From assembly GCA_012033595.1 (NCBI GenBank), contig JAAUQL010000045.1, positions 1 through 43,173 on the forward strand: 43,173 nucleotides of DNA, in the 5' to 3' direction. The notes below the pieces were generated by a model. It had not been told where the DNA came from and ran no database searches. It worked only from the letters and a program-made list of their open reading frames with translations. This document shows, piece after piece, positions 1 to 8,495 of the stretch. The DNA comes from Cyclobacteriaceae bacterium (GTDB lineage: Bacteria > Bacteroidota > Bacteroidia > Cytophagales > Cyclobacteriaceae). How positions within the stretch are numbered: the first letter of the stretch is position 1; each line of letters begins with the position of its first letter. The position numbers and the translations under genes were made by a program.

Positions 1-261
1 CGACAATGATGCAGTAAAAAAAATCTGTCATTTGGTCAATGAAAGTAATACAGTTTTTCCAGGTACTAATTTAAGGTTAATTTACAAATCCGCGACATGA
101 TCAATTACGTCAGGTCCGGAGGTCTGATATTAGAATAATTAGAACTAATTTTACCCTGTATTGGTTTGATACCGTATTATTAATGAATTGATCCAAAAAT
201 CGAAAATACGGATTACATCAATGCCAGTATTGAGAGGGGTTCCTAATTATCCATTATAGAG
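1..261. other. AT-rich non-coding leader upstream of the DUF5686 gene
   Basis: No credible open frame, RNA gene or terminator is visible here. The DNA is AT-rich, with in-frame stops close to the first gene (a TAA at 244-246), as expected of a promoter/leader region. A short GC-rich hairpin lies near 112-130 (TCAG/CTGA arms around a CGGA loop), with no function assigned. Confidence 0.5.
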
Positions 262-2799
262 TTGTTCATAAAGCGCATTTATACATGGCAATCTGCCTGG
301 TTGCACAGCATGGCCTTGCTTTGGTGCCTGCTCGGTCTGTCTGTTGTGGCCTTGGCACAAGGGCAGACAGAGATCAGTGGCATAGTGAGCGACGAAGAAA
401 GCAATGAGCCTTTGCAATTTGTCAATGTGTATTTTGAAGGAACCACCGAGGGGGTGGTCACCGACGAAAATGGATATTTTTCATTGAAAAGCCCCGATAG
501 CTACAGTGCCATTGTGCTTTCGTATGTAGGCTATGAGCAGCGTGTGATGCCTGTCAGGGCTTTTCAAAAGCAGGTGCTGGCCATATACCTCAAGAGCCAG
601 CTTTATAACCTGGACGAAATAGTGGTGATGAGCGGCGAAAACCCGGCCTGGGCCATTGTTAGAGAGGCCGTGAAACGCAAAGAAAAATACGATAAGCGTT
701 CGCTCAAAGCCTATGAATATCAAAGCTACAACCGCATCGAATTTGATATCGACAACCTGTCTACCAAGCTGGGAAAACGCAAGGTATTTAGTGACATCTG
801 GGAAAACATCGATAGCACTGCCCTGGAGAAAAGTGCCGATGGTAAGGCGATATTGCCTGTCTTTCTTTCTGAGTCTGTCTCCCGCTACTATGTAAAAAAC
901 AATCCCTTTGCCAGAAGGGAGGAGGTGTTGAAAAGCAAGATATCGGGGCTGGCGGTAGAAGACGGAAGCATGGTATCGCAACTGGTTGGCACGGCATATC
1001 AAGACTACAATTTTTACAAAAATTGGCTGCGCTTTATGGAAAAGGACTTTATTTCGCCCATTGCAGATGGATGGAAAATGTTCTATGATTTCGACATCCT
1101 TGATACGGTATATGTGGGCAAACACCAGTGCTTCGAGTTGGCGGTATTTCCTAACAGGCCGCAAGACCCGGCCTTCAATGGCACCATTTGGATAAGCACC
1201 GACAGTTATGCGCTCAAAAAAGTGGATTTGTATCTCGACGAAGCCACCAACCTAAATTTTATAAACCGGATAGAGCTGGCGCAGGAACTCGAACAGTCAG
1301 AAGATGGCCCTTGGCTGCCTGCCCGCACCAGCCTGACCATAGATGTAAGCAACCTGGGCAAGAACATGGCCAGCTTTCTGGTAAAAATATATACAACCAC
1401 CAGCGATTGGAAAACCAATGACGAAAAAGACAGTAAATACTACGCCAATGAGGTCTTTATTGCCGAAGATTTCAACGCACACAATCAGGTTTACTGGGAT
1501 TCAATAAGACCTGAGGGACTCAGCGAGGAGCAATTGAGCACCTACAAGGTGATAGATACCCTGGTGGACATACCCAGGGTAAAAAGTTATGTAGAATTGA
1601 TCAAGCTGGCCACCACCGGCTATTGGCAACGGGGCAAACTGGAATATGGCCCGTATCTTTTTGCCTATGCTCATAATAATTATGAAGGACATGCCATCAG
1701 ACTGGGCATGAAAACCAATGAGTATTTTAGTCGAAAAGTGAGCCTCAGAGGCTATGCGGGCTATGGCACCCAAGACGAACAATGGAAATATGCGTTTACC
1801 GGGACGTATATTATCAAACGAAAACCATGGTCTGAAGTGGCCTTTCACAGCGCGGTCGAACTGGAACAGGTAGGCATCAACTCAGATGAATTGCTGGCTA
1901 GCAATTACATATTTTATGCCGCTACACGATGGCAGACTTTCAGGAGGCCGTATTACCACCACGACAATAGCATTATGCTGAAATCAGAAGTAGCCAAGGG
2001 CCTTACACACAAAATAGCCCTAAGGCATGAAGTCTTCGATCCGCGGTACCCGTTTTTTTATTATTCCGATCCTGCAGATGCCGATGCGCCATTGAAAAGT
2101 GTGATCTCTAGTCCGACCATAAAGCTATCTACCAGGTGGGCTCGAGATGAGATGTTCCTTCAGGATGGCAACGAGCGGATCAGTTTGGGAACCAGGCGGG
2201 CGCCCATAGTGCAGATCGACTATACCTATGGCATCAAAGACCTGTTGGATAGCGACTTTGGCTTTCATAAGGTGCAGTTGGAGTGGAAGCATAAGCTAAG
2301 ATTGGGTGCCTGGGGCGAGTCAAACTACGCCATGAATACCGGCTATATTTTTGGTCAAATACCTTATTTATTGCTCGAAAACCATATTGGCAATGAGTCT
2401 TCATTCTACACCACTGGCGCCTTCAATACCATGAATTTTTTTGAATTTGTCTCTGACAAATATGCGACTTTGCAATATTCACATTATTTCCAGGGACTGA
2501 TCATGAACAAGCTGCCACTGATAAGAAAATTGAATTGGCGGCTATTGGCTACCGGCAACGTGCTTTATGGATCTTTGCGACAAGAAAATAAAGACATCAT
2601 TTCGCCAATCGATCCGGATGGCAATCCCACACCTGGTTTTAACGAACTCAACCCGGCGATCCCCTACGTGGAATTGGGGTATGGAATCGAAAACATCTTT
2701 AAGGTACTTCGCGTAGATGCGATCCATCGCATTACCTATCGGGATGAGCCCGAAGCACAAAAATTCGTTGTCAAATTCAGCTTTCAGTTCAAGTTGTAG
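262..2799 (+). CDS. DUF5686 / carboxypeptidase-regulatory-like domain outer-membrane protein
   Basis: The 845-residue protein has a signal peptide (basic KRIY start, hydrophobic ALLWCLLGLSVVALAQG). A carboxypeptidase-regulatory-like beta-sandwich follows at about residues 35-117, with the typical GxVxDxxxxEPLxFVNVYxxGTTxGVVTDxxGYF pattern. The rest is a long region rich in aromatic beta-strands that ends in KFSFQFKL, like an outer-membrane barrel. This order matches the DUF5686 family common in Bacteroidota, whose role is unknown. The start is TTG: a stop lies just upstream, and the first ATG (position 310) would remove the positively charged part of the signal peptide. No good Shine-Dalgarno sequence is visible. 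It appears to be a single-gene unit. Confidence 0.85.
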   Translation: MFIKRIYTWQSAWLHSMALLWCLLGLSVVALAQGQTEISGIVSDEESNEPLQFVNVYFEGTTEGVVTDENGYFSLKSPDSYSAIVLSYVGYEQRVMPVRAFQKQVLAIYLKSQLYNLDEIVVMSGENPAWAIVREAVKRKEKYDKRSLKAYEYQSYNRIEFDIDNLSTKLGKRKVFSDIWENIDSTALEKSADGKAILPVFLSESVSRYYVKNNPFARREEVLKSKISGLAVEDGSMVSQLVGTAYQDYNFYKNWLRFMEKDFISPIADGWKMFYDFDILDTVYVGKHQCFELAVFPNRPQDPAFNGTIWISTDSYALKKVDLYLDEATNLNFINRIELAQELEQSEDGPWLPARTSLTIDVSNLGKNMASFLVKIYTTTSDWKTNDEKDSKYYANEVFIAEDFNAHNQVYWDSIRPEGLSEEQLSTYKVIDTLVDIPRVKSYVELIKLATTGYWQRGKLEYGPYLFAYAHNNYEGHAIRLGMKTNEYFSRKVSLRGYAGYGTQDEQWKYAFTGTYIIKRKPWSEVAFHSAVELEQVGINSDELLASNYIFYAATRWQTFRRPYYHHDNSIMLKSEVAKGLTHKIALRHEVFDPRYPFFYYSDPADADAPLKSVISSPTIKLSTRWARDEMFLQDGNERISLGTRRAPIVQIDYTYGIKDLLDSDFGFHKVQLEWKHKLRLGAWGESNYAMNTGYIFGQIPYLLLENHIGNESSFYTTGAFNTMNFFEFVSDKYATLQYSHYFQGLIMNKLPLIRKLNWRLLATGNVLYGSLRQENKDIISPIDPDGNPTPGFNELNPAIPYVELGYGIENIFKVLRVDAIHRITYRDEPEAQKFVVKFSFQFKL

Positions 2800-3026
2800 T
2801 GCCTGCGAAGGCTTGCAGCCAGTCCGCGCACTTAGCACCGACGAAACAGGCGACAAGCTAGACCTTGTTCGAACTTTCGCCCTGATACCTTGAGCTTTTG
2901 TGCCAAACGAACACAGTAGCGTGATCAGTTATGTCGTCCCTGGGTCTGTTGTAGCCGCGTACAATGATTGGCGGTTGCCGGATTTTTTTTATATTTCCAT
3001 CCTGGTTGACGCAAACCCCAAACATT

Positions 3027-3818
3027 ATGATGAAATACGTCAAATATCCGACTCTGGTGTTTTTACTACTTTTTGTGCTTGGCATATCCCTGGGGATGGT
3101 TACAGTACTCAACGAAGAACTTGGTGTGGGCCTCCGCGCGCCACAGGGCGCGGAACTCCTCTTTGATGGTTCCCGCGCCATGCTCGATGATAAATGGACT
3201 TATTGGGAAGGGCCGAGGTTTTCATCGCAATTGCCTATCAAGTGGAAGATCGTCAATGATCCGGTAGACGGTGGTACGGTGGTCAGCAGCAACGACCCCA
3301 ATGCCGCCGGCGGTAAATATGGCACCGCCGATATCGTTACCAAAAAGAAGTATCGCGACTTCAGACTGCATGTCGAGTTTTTGATTCAAAAGCCGGGAGG
3401 CAATAGTGGCGTTTATCTGCAAAACAGGTACGAAATTCAGATCCTCGATGGCGACTCTACCAAGCATGGACTTGGCGCGGTGATCAATGAAACCGAGTCG
3501 CCCTACCATCTCTATCATGGCGTTGGCCATTGGAATGCCTACGATATCACCTTCAGGGCAGCCCGGTTTGAGGATGGTACGCGTGTGGAAAAAGCCCTGG
3601 TAACTGTGTATTTCAATGGCAAAAAGGCCCATACCAATGTAGCGATCAATCAGGTTTGGGGTGGGCCAAACTCCGGATTGGATGGTGGAAATGATGGCGG
3701 GAGAGGCATAACTGATACCCCTGGCGGAATAAAACTGCAAGCCGAAGGCCACGATGTACGCTATAGAAATATTTGGATAGAAGAACTCGAATTGGTTACC
3801 GCGGATACTGATTTCTAA
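3027..3818 (+). CDS. DUF1080 (3-keto-disaccharide hydrolase-like) secreted protein
   Basis: The 263-residue protein has an N-terminal hydrophobic segment (YPTLVFLLLFVLGISLGM) that acts as a signal peptide or anchor. A concanavalin-like jelly-roll domain fills the rest (about residues 40-255). Recognisable DUF1080 features are ELLFDGS near the start, DFRLHVEFLIQKPGGNSGVYLQNRYEIQILD, and GGIKLQAEGHDVRYRNIWIEEL at the end. Family members are secreted or periplasmic, and some hydrolyse 3-keto-glycosides. The ATG at 3027 (MMKYVKYP) was chosen because upstream in-frame starts would place unrelated residues before the signal peptide. It stands alone between the DUF5686 gene and convergent ffh, so its substrate cannot be inferred. 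Confidence 0.85.
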   Translation: MMKYVKYPTLVFLLLFVLGISLGMVTVLNEELGVGLRAPQGAELLFDGSRAMLDDKWTYWEGPRFSSQLPIKWKIVNDPVDGGTVVSSNDPNAAGGKYGTADIVTKKKYRDFRLHVEFLIQKPGGNSGVYLQNRYEIQILDGDSTKHGLGAVINETESPYHLYHGVGHWNAYDITFRAARFEDGTRVEKALVTVYFNGKKAHTNVAINQVWGGPNSGLDGGNDGGRGITDTPGGIKLQAEGHDVRYRNIWIEELELVTADTDF

Positions 3819-3891
3819 AAAATACTGATGACCGCGTTCGAACCTCGGGTAGGGAGCCTTTGATGCAGGCATACAGCGCTTGCAGGAGTGA

Positions 3892-3909
3892 CCGGAAATA
3901 TTTTTCCGG
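3892..3909. terminator. Perfect hairpin between convergent DUF1080 gene and ffh
   Basis: An inverted repeat CCGGAAA-TATT-TTTCCGG (7-bp arms, 4-base loop) lies in the 156-bp gap between two convergent genes. It has no clear T-tract on either side. A role in ending transcription from both sides is therefore an inference from position. Confidence 0.35.
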
Positions 3910-3974
3910 CCATCAGGTGCTGCCTTCCCCCCTTGCTTAAAGATAGAAGCGGGCTATCGGTGTTAGCTCAGGGC

Positions 3975-5306
3975 TTATCTGCCAAAGGGGTTGATGTTGG
4001 CCAGGGCTCTTTTTCCACCACCCATTTTGTTCATCGTTTTCATTAGTTTGCGCATATCGGCAAATTGCTTCATCAGGGTGTTGACCTGCTGTATGGTGGT
4101 ACCGCTGCCGGTGGCTATCCTTTTTCTTCTGCTTCCGTCTATAATGTCTGGATTTGCCCTTTCATGTTTGGTCATGGACTTAATGATGGCTTCTATAGGT
4201 TTAAAAGATTCATCATCCACATCGAGTCCTTTCATGGCCTTGTTCATGCCGGGTATCATTCCGATCAGGTCTTTGATATTGCCCATTTTTTTGATTTGCT
4301 CCAATTGTGAAAGGAAATCATCAAAGTTGAACTGGTTTTTTCTGATCTTTTTGTTGAGGCGCATGGCCTCTTCTTCATCAAAATTCTGTTGGGCGCGTTC
4401 CACCAGCGAAATCACATCGCCCATGCCAAGGATACGCTGAGCCATCCGGTCGGGGTGGAACACATCGATGGCATCCATTTTTTCACCTGTGCTAATGTAC
4501 TTGATGGGCTTTTCGACCACATTGCGTACCGAAAGGGCCGCTCCACCTCTCGAGTCGCCATCGAGTTTGGTAAGCACCACTCCATCAAAATCGAGGCGTT
4601 CGTTAAACGTTTTTGCAGTGTTTACGGCATCCTGTCCTGTCATAGAATCTACCACAAACAGCGTCTCTGCCGGGTTGAGGGCCTTTTTGAGCGAAGCGAT
4701 TTCGTTCATCATTTGCTCATCGACCGCCAGACGACCGGCGGTATCAACTATCAGTATTTTCTTGCCTTTAGCTTTGGCATGGGCGATGGCATTTTTGGCA
4801 ATGGCCACAGCATCTTTGTTTTCCGGCTCGGCATATACTTCTATGCCTATTTGTTCGCCCAGCACCTTTAGCTGGTCGATAGCCGCAGGGCGGTAAATGT
4901 CGCAAGCAGCCAGCAGTACCTGGCGACCTTGTTTTTTGAGCAAATTAGCCAATTTGCCACTAAAGGTGGTCTTCCCCGAACCTTGCAAGCCCGAAATGAG
5001 GACTACCGCGGGGTCGCCTTTCACATTGATGTCGGCTTTGGTGCCACCCATCAGTTCGGCAAGCTTTTCTTGTGTGATTTTTACCAGCAGTTGCCCCGGC
5101 GACACAGAAATGAGTACGTCTCTGCCCAGGGCATTTTCCTTGATTTTGTCCGTAACTTCTTTGGCCACCTTGTAGTTTACATCCGCATCGATCAATGCCT
5201 TACGGATTTCTTTCACGGTTTTAGCTACATTGATCTCGGTAATGCTGCCCTGTCCTTTGAGGGTCTTAAATGCCTGGTCTAGTTTGGTACTTAAATTATC
5301 GAACAT
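3975..5306 (-). CDS. ffh: Signal recognition particle GTPase Ffh (SRP54)
   Basis: The 443-residue protein is the GTPase of the signal recognition particle, which delivers nascent membrane proteins to FtsY and SecYEG together with 4.5S RNA. An N domain (1-90) leads into the G domain with P-loop GLQGSGKTT (106-114), DTAGR (188-192) and TKLDGD (246-251). The methionine-rich M domain (about 295-435) has MIPGMNKAMKGL and the RNA-binding region around IIDGSRRKRIATGSG. Length is normal and all motifs are intact. A -7-type promoter element lies just upstream. No 4.5S RNA gene was recognised beside it. Confidence 0.98.
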   Translation of the reverse strand: MFDNLSTKLDQAFKTLKGQGSITEINVAKTVKEIRKALIDADVNYKVAKEVTDKIKENALGRDVLISVSPGQLLVKITQEKLAELMGGTKADINVKGDPAVVLISGLQGSGKTTFSGKLANLLKKQGRQVLLAACDIYRPAAIDQLKVLGEQIGIEVYAEPENKDAVAIAKNAIAHAKAKGKKILIVDTAGRLAVDEQMMNEIASLKKALNPAETLFVVDSMTGQDAVNTAKTFNERLDFDGVVLTKLDGDSRGGAALSVRNVVEKPIKYISTGEKMDAIDVFHPDRMAQRILGMGDVISLVERAQQNFDEEEAMRLNKKIRKNQFNFDDFLSQLEQIKKMGNIKDLIGMIPGMNKAMKGLDVDDESFKPIEAIIKSMTKHERANPDIIDGSRRKRIATGSGTTIQQVNTLMKQFADMRKLMKTMNKMGGGKRALANINPFGR

Positions 5307-5322
5307 ACTGCTGAATTTTTTG

Positions 5323-5330
5323 CAAAAATA
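5323..5330 (-). promoter_or_regulatory. Probable Bacteroidota -7 box for ffh
   Basis: Read on the minus strand this is TATTTTTG, an exact match to the TAnnTTTG -7 consensus of Bacteroidota, ending 16 bases before the ffh ATG. No convincing TTG -33 element was found at 17-23 bp, so the call rests on the -7 box and its position. Confidence 0.45.
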
Positions 5331-5535
5331 ATAGAAATAAATTTACAGGGCAGGTTTATGATTTTGTAATCGGGCATTTTAGATATTATATTGGTAGCAA
5401 TCCGTGCCCGGTAGCTGAAATCGCGCATTTGAGTGTACGGAATTGTACATCAATAATCTATAAAACCTTATCAATTGCAAGGGATTTGCCATGGCATGAT
5501 TTTGATTGCCAATGTGCGGATAACTAAAAATAAAC

Positions 5536-6234
5536 ATGAAAAAGAACTTGCTAACCACTGCCTTTGCCCTGCTGCTCACTGTAGTGGCCACGCTGGCACA
5601 AGCCGACGACAAAATCGAAAAGAAATATCAAGTCGAAGATTTTTCTTCCATTTATCTACTGGGTCCATACGAGGTTCATCTAAGCCAGGGAGATCAGTGC
5701 GGTGTGACTATCCGCGCCAAAGAATCGTACTTTGAGCGGCTGGATGTATCTGCCGACCAGGGTGAATTGAGCATAGCCCTGGAGGGCAAAGGTTTAAAAA
5801 ACTCAAAGTCTATAGAAGTATATATTAGTTTCAAAGACCTGGAAAAATTGAAAATTGAGGGTGCGGTTGATTTGCAATGTGAAACCCGGATCAATACCAG
5901 TAACCTGAAAATTGAATTTGACGGTGCCGGCAATGTTGAAATGAATATTTACGCAAGTAAACTCATCGCCGATATTTCGGGTGTGGGCAATTTTGAAATC
6001 AGTGGGGAAACAGACTATCATAAAGTCGATTTTTCGGGTATTGGCAACTACGAAGCTCAGGATTTACAGAGCAAATATACCATTGTGGAATCGAACGGGA
6101 TAGGCAGTGTAAAGGTGTTTGCCAGCAACAAATTCAAAGGGGAGGCCAATGGCATCGGTTCGGTAGAATATTTTGGCGATCCCGATGAAGTAACGGTCAA
6201 TGCCACCGGACTGGGAAGTGTGAACCGGCATTAA
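5536..6234 (+). CDS. DUF2807 (GIN domain) putative auto-transporter adhesin head protein
   Basis: The 232-residue protein has a Sec signal peptide (MKKNLLTTAFALLLTVVATLAQA). A single DUF2807 beta-helix domain follows (about residues 35-230). The domain shows the family's rhythm of short strands with G-x-G/N turns: LKIEGAVDLQC, IEFDGAGNVEMN, ADISGVGNFEIS, VDFSGIGNYEA, ANGIGSVEYF and ATGLGSVNRH. These proteins are exported and common in Bacteroidota; an adhesin-like role is proposed but unproven. The gene starts 230 bp from divergent ffh and has no obvious operon partner. Confidence 0.85.
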   Translation: MKKNLLTTAFALLLTVVATLAQADDKIEKKYQVEDFSSIYLLGPYEVHLSQGDQCGVTIRAKESYFERLDVSADQGELSIALEGKGLKNSKSIEVYISFKDLEKLKIEGAVDLQCETRINTSNLKIEFDGAGNVEMNIYASKLIADISGVGNFEISGETDYHKVDFSGIGNYEAQDLQSKYTIVESNGIGSVKVFASNKFKGEANGIGSVEYFGDPDEVTVNATGLGSVNRH

Positions 6235-6404
6235 TGATGCGCGCTTCCTGCTTCAGTCTGTACGGCGTCAGCATCATGCAACTAAATTTCTGCTTGCGTG
6301 ATTTACATTCAGATCGACTTTTATGCCAAAGATTTTGAAACAATGAATGATCGATCTGCGAAGGCAAATGAAGATAGAAATGCCCGGTTGATTTCGGATT
6401 ATGG

Positions 6405-7271
6405 CTATAATTTGCCTTCGTAAAGCAGCTTATTGCTGCGATCCCATTCTTTGCTGATAAAAGGTGAGTAGCTATGATCGTATGGGTCTGAAGGGTATTG
6501 GATTTCTTTTTTGCGGCGACCCATAAAAGGATAGTATTCAGTCCACTTGCCTACTTTTTCATCTTCCTTGTATTCACCTTTCACAGCCACCGTGCCATTT
6601 TCATGAAAGTAGTAATAGGTGCCTTCCTTTTGGCCGTACACGATCGGAATCACCTCTTTTAGCTTGGTCTGCTTGTCGTCGTAGTAGCGCACTTTTGAAT
6701 CTTTGGGCCAGCCTCTATAGTATTTTCGTTTGTCGGTAAGCATATCGTTGCGGTCATATGTAGTCCAGCGGCCATGTTTGGTGCCTTTATAAAATATTCC
6801 TTCTTCTACTAGTTGTTCACCAACAAAGCGCTTGTAGGGTCCATGGAGAACAACACCCCTTTTATCCTCTATTTTTCCGGTGGTCCTTATTCTTTTACGT
6901 GTAAAATCGAACCAATAGATTTCGGGCACATAAGGATCGGTCTCTTTGTAGTCTTTGAGATAGTGAAAAATTTCCAGCTCTATCTTATCGCCATATCCGC
7001 GCCGGGCAAAGCTTTTTTTGGTTTTCAATCCATAAAAGACTTTTCTCTTGCGTCTCTTTTCTTTTCGCTTGGTGGCTTCCTTGGCCTCTTCCGATAGTTC
7101 CAGTTCATGCTCCATGTCAAATGTCATGGGCATTTCTTTAATCAGGCTAAAGCCGTCTTCTGTGTCGCCAAAAATATTAAATTCGGCGGTGTCGATTTCG
7201 GTGAGCTCCTGTGCTTGTACAGCCGCAGCAGCATAAAGCATCGAAAAGCCCACTAATAAATATCGATACAT
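6405..7271 (-). CDS. Exported MORN-like/YwqK-type repeat protein
   Basis: The 288-residue protein has a signal peptide (MYRYLLVGFSMLYAAAAVQAQ). A highly charged linker follows, with a basic KRKEKRRKRKVF segment. The C-terminal half carries repeats of the YwqK/MORN-variant type: GVVLHGPYKRFV, GIFYKGTKHGRWTTYD and GEYKEDEKVGKWTEYYP. Such repeats occur in many Bacteroidota exported proteins of unknown function; the antitoxin label sometimes given to YwqK proteins is poorly supported. The ATG at 7271 gives the cleanest signal peptide; in-frame ATGs at 7280 and 7310 are possible. It lies 59 bp downstream of hemB on the same strand and may be read from the hemB transcript. Confidence 0.7.
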   Translation of the reverse strand: MYRYLLVGFSMLYAAAAVQAQELTEIDTAEFNIFGDTEDGFSLIKEMPMTFDMEHELELSEEAKEATKRKEKRRKRKVFYGLKTKKSFARRGYGDKIELEIFHYLKDYKETDPYVPEIYWFDFTRKRIRTTGKIEDKRGVVLHGPYKRFVGEQLVEEGIFYKGTKHGRWTTYDRNDMLTDKRKYYRGWPKDSKVRYYDDKQTKLKEVIPIVYGQKEGTYYYFHENGTVAVKGEYKEDEKVGKWTEYYPFMGRRKKEIQYPSDPYDHSYSPFISKEWDRSNKLLYEGKL

Positions 7272-7329
7272 GATTGTCATCTTGAAAAATGGTGAATCCA
7301 CGGCATTCAACGGAATTTAAAGACTATTA

Positions 7330-8298
7330 TTATGGGTTCAGGCTTGCATACTCCTTGGCAAAATAGCTGAGGATAACTCTGGCGCCAGCCCTTTTTATGC
7401 TCAGCAAAACTTCCAACATGGCTTTTTCACCATCTATCCAGCCGTTCTGATGCGCCGCTTTGATCATGGCATATTCGCCACTTACGTTGTATGCCGCTAT
7501 GGGCAGATGGCTTGCCTGGCTCAGTTCACTGATCACGTCGAGGTAAGAAAGGGCCGGTTTTACCATAAGTATGTCGGCGCCTTCCATCTCATCCAGTTCA
7601 GCTTCCAGCAGTGCCTCGCGTACATTGGCCGGATCCATCTGGTAGGTTTTTTTATCTCCGCTTTTTGGCGCTGAGTCGAGGGCATCACGAAATGGTCCGT
7701 AAAAGGCACTGGCATATTTGGCGGTATAAGACATGATCGACACTTTGGTAAAACCCTCATCGTCGAGCATTTCGCGGATATAGCCTACACGCCCGTCCAT
7801 CATATCGGAGGGGCCGAGGATATCGGCTCCGGCTCTGGCCTGGGCGAGCGACATTTTGCCCAAAATCTCCAGCGTTTCATCATTGAGTATTTCACCGTTT
7901 TCTACCAATCCGTCGTGGCCGTCAGCGCTGTATGGATCCATAGCCACGTCGGTCATGATGCATGCTCCAGGAATATCTTTCTTAATTTGCCTGATGGTTT
8001 TCAGGTAAAAATTATCCTCATCATAGCTGATGGTGGCGTATTTGTCTTTTTGCTTTTCGTTAAATGCCGGAAATAGACAAAAGGTCTTTATGCCCAAATC
8101 AACACATTGCTGTATCTCAGCCAGCAATTGGTCTGGGCTGAAACGGAATATCCCCGGCATGCTGGAGATTTCTTGCTTTATGTTGTCGCCTTGAACCATA
8201 AAGAGCGGAAAAATCAGATCGTTTTTGCTCAGGGTGGTTTCCATCACCAATTGCCTGATTACTTCGCTTTTTCTATTCCTTCGGGGTCTTATGTGCAT
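7330..8298 (-). CDS. hemB: Delta-aminolevulinic acid dehydratase (porphobilinogen synthase)
   Basis: The 322-residue enzyme joins two 5-aminolevulinate molecules into porphobilinogen in cytoplasmic tetrapyrrole synthesis. Both Schiff-base lysines are visible: K194 in SYTAKYAS and K247 in LMVKPALS. The metal-site segment reads TDVAMDPYSADGHDG (116-130). The three cysteines of zinc enzymes are replaced by Ala119, Asp121 and Asp129, the pattern of the magnesium/potassium-type enzymes such as that of Pseudomonas. Length is normal. It diverges from aspS across a 197-bp gap. Heme supply would matter for the cytochrome c encoded further along. Confidence 0.97.
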   Translation of the reverse strand: MHIRPRRNRKSEVIRQLVMETTLSKNDLIFPLFMVQGDNIKQEISSMPGIFRFSPDQLLAEIQQCVDLGIKTFCLFPAFNEKQKDKYATISYDEDNFYLKTIRQIKKDIPGACIMTDVAMDPYSADGHDGLVENGEILNDETLEILGKMSLAQARAGADILGPSDMMDGRVGYIREMLDDEGFTKVSIMSYTAKYASAFYGPFRDALDSAPKSGDKKTYQMDPANVREALLEAELDEMEGADILMVKPALSYLDVISELSQASHLPIAAYNVSGEYAMIKAAHQNGWIDGEKAMLEVLLSIKRAGARVILSYFAKEYASLNP

Positions 8299-8465
8299 TT
8301 TATTTTTATTTAAGCATTCTGTCTGTTGCTCCTGGTCAGCTCACCGACCAATCACTTACTCACCAATCCACAAATTGACAAAAGCTGTTTGATAATTCAA
8401 ACCTCTTGGTCAAATAATTGGCTTTTTATAAGGATTTAAGCATCGGCTATTGATAAAACATTTTT

Positions 8466-8473
8466 TACCTTTG
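8466..8473 (+). promoter_or_regulatory. Bacteroidota -7 box for aspS
   Basis: TACCTTTG matches the TAnnTTTG -7 consensus, 22 bases before the aspS ATG. It is followed by AAAAGGAA just before the start, which can serve as a ribosome binding site. No well-spaced -33 TTG was found. Confidence 0.5.
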
Positions 8474-8495
8474 CGCAATAAATCGAAAAGGAATT

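Noticed and set aside
105-135. GTCAGGTCCGGAGG resembling the 4.5S RNA core
   Set aside because: The match stops before the required GGAAGCAGC half and no flanking helix is formed.
481-1164. Long minus-strand open frame (227 codons) inside the DUF5686 gene
   Set aside because: Mirror frame of a well-supported gene, with no protein family features.
3830-3860. TTCGAAC loop resembling a tRNA T-arm
   Set aside because: Stem pairing is imperfect, there is no acceptor or anticodon arm, and a tRNA would overlap the end of the DUF1080 gene.
3890-3945. SRP (4.5S) RNA next to ffh, because the minus strand reads GGGGAAGGCAGCACC near a hairpin
   Set aside because: The invariant GUCAGG...GGAAGCAGC core and its pairing are absent; only a loose resemblance plus the neighbouring gene suggested it.
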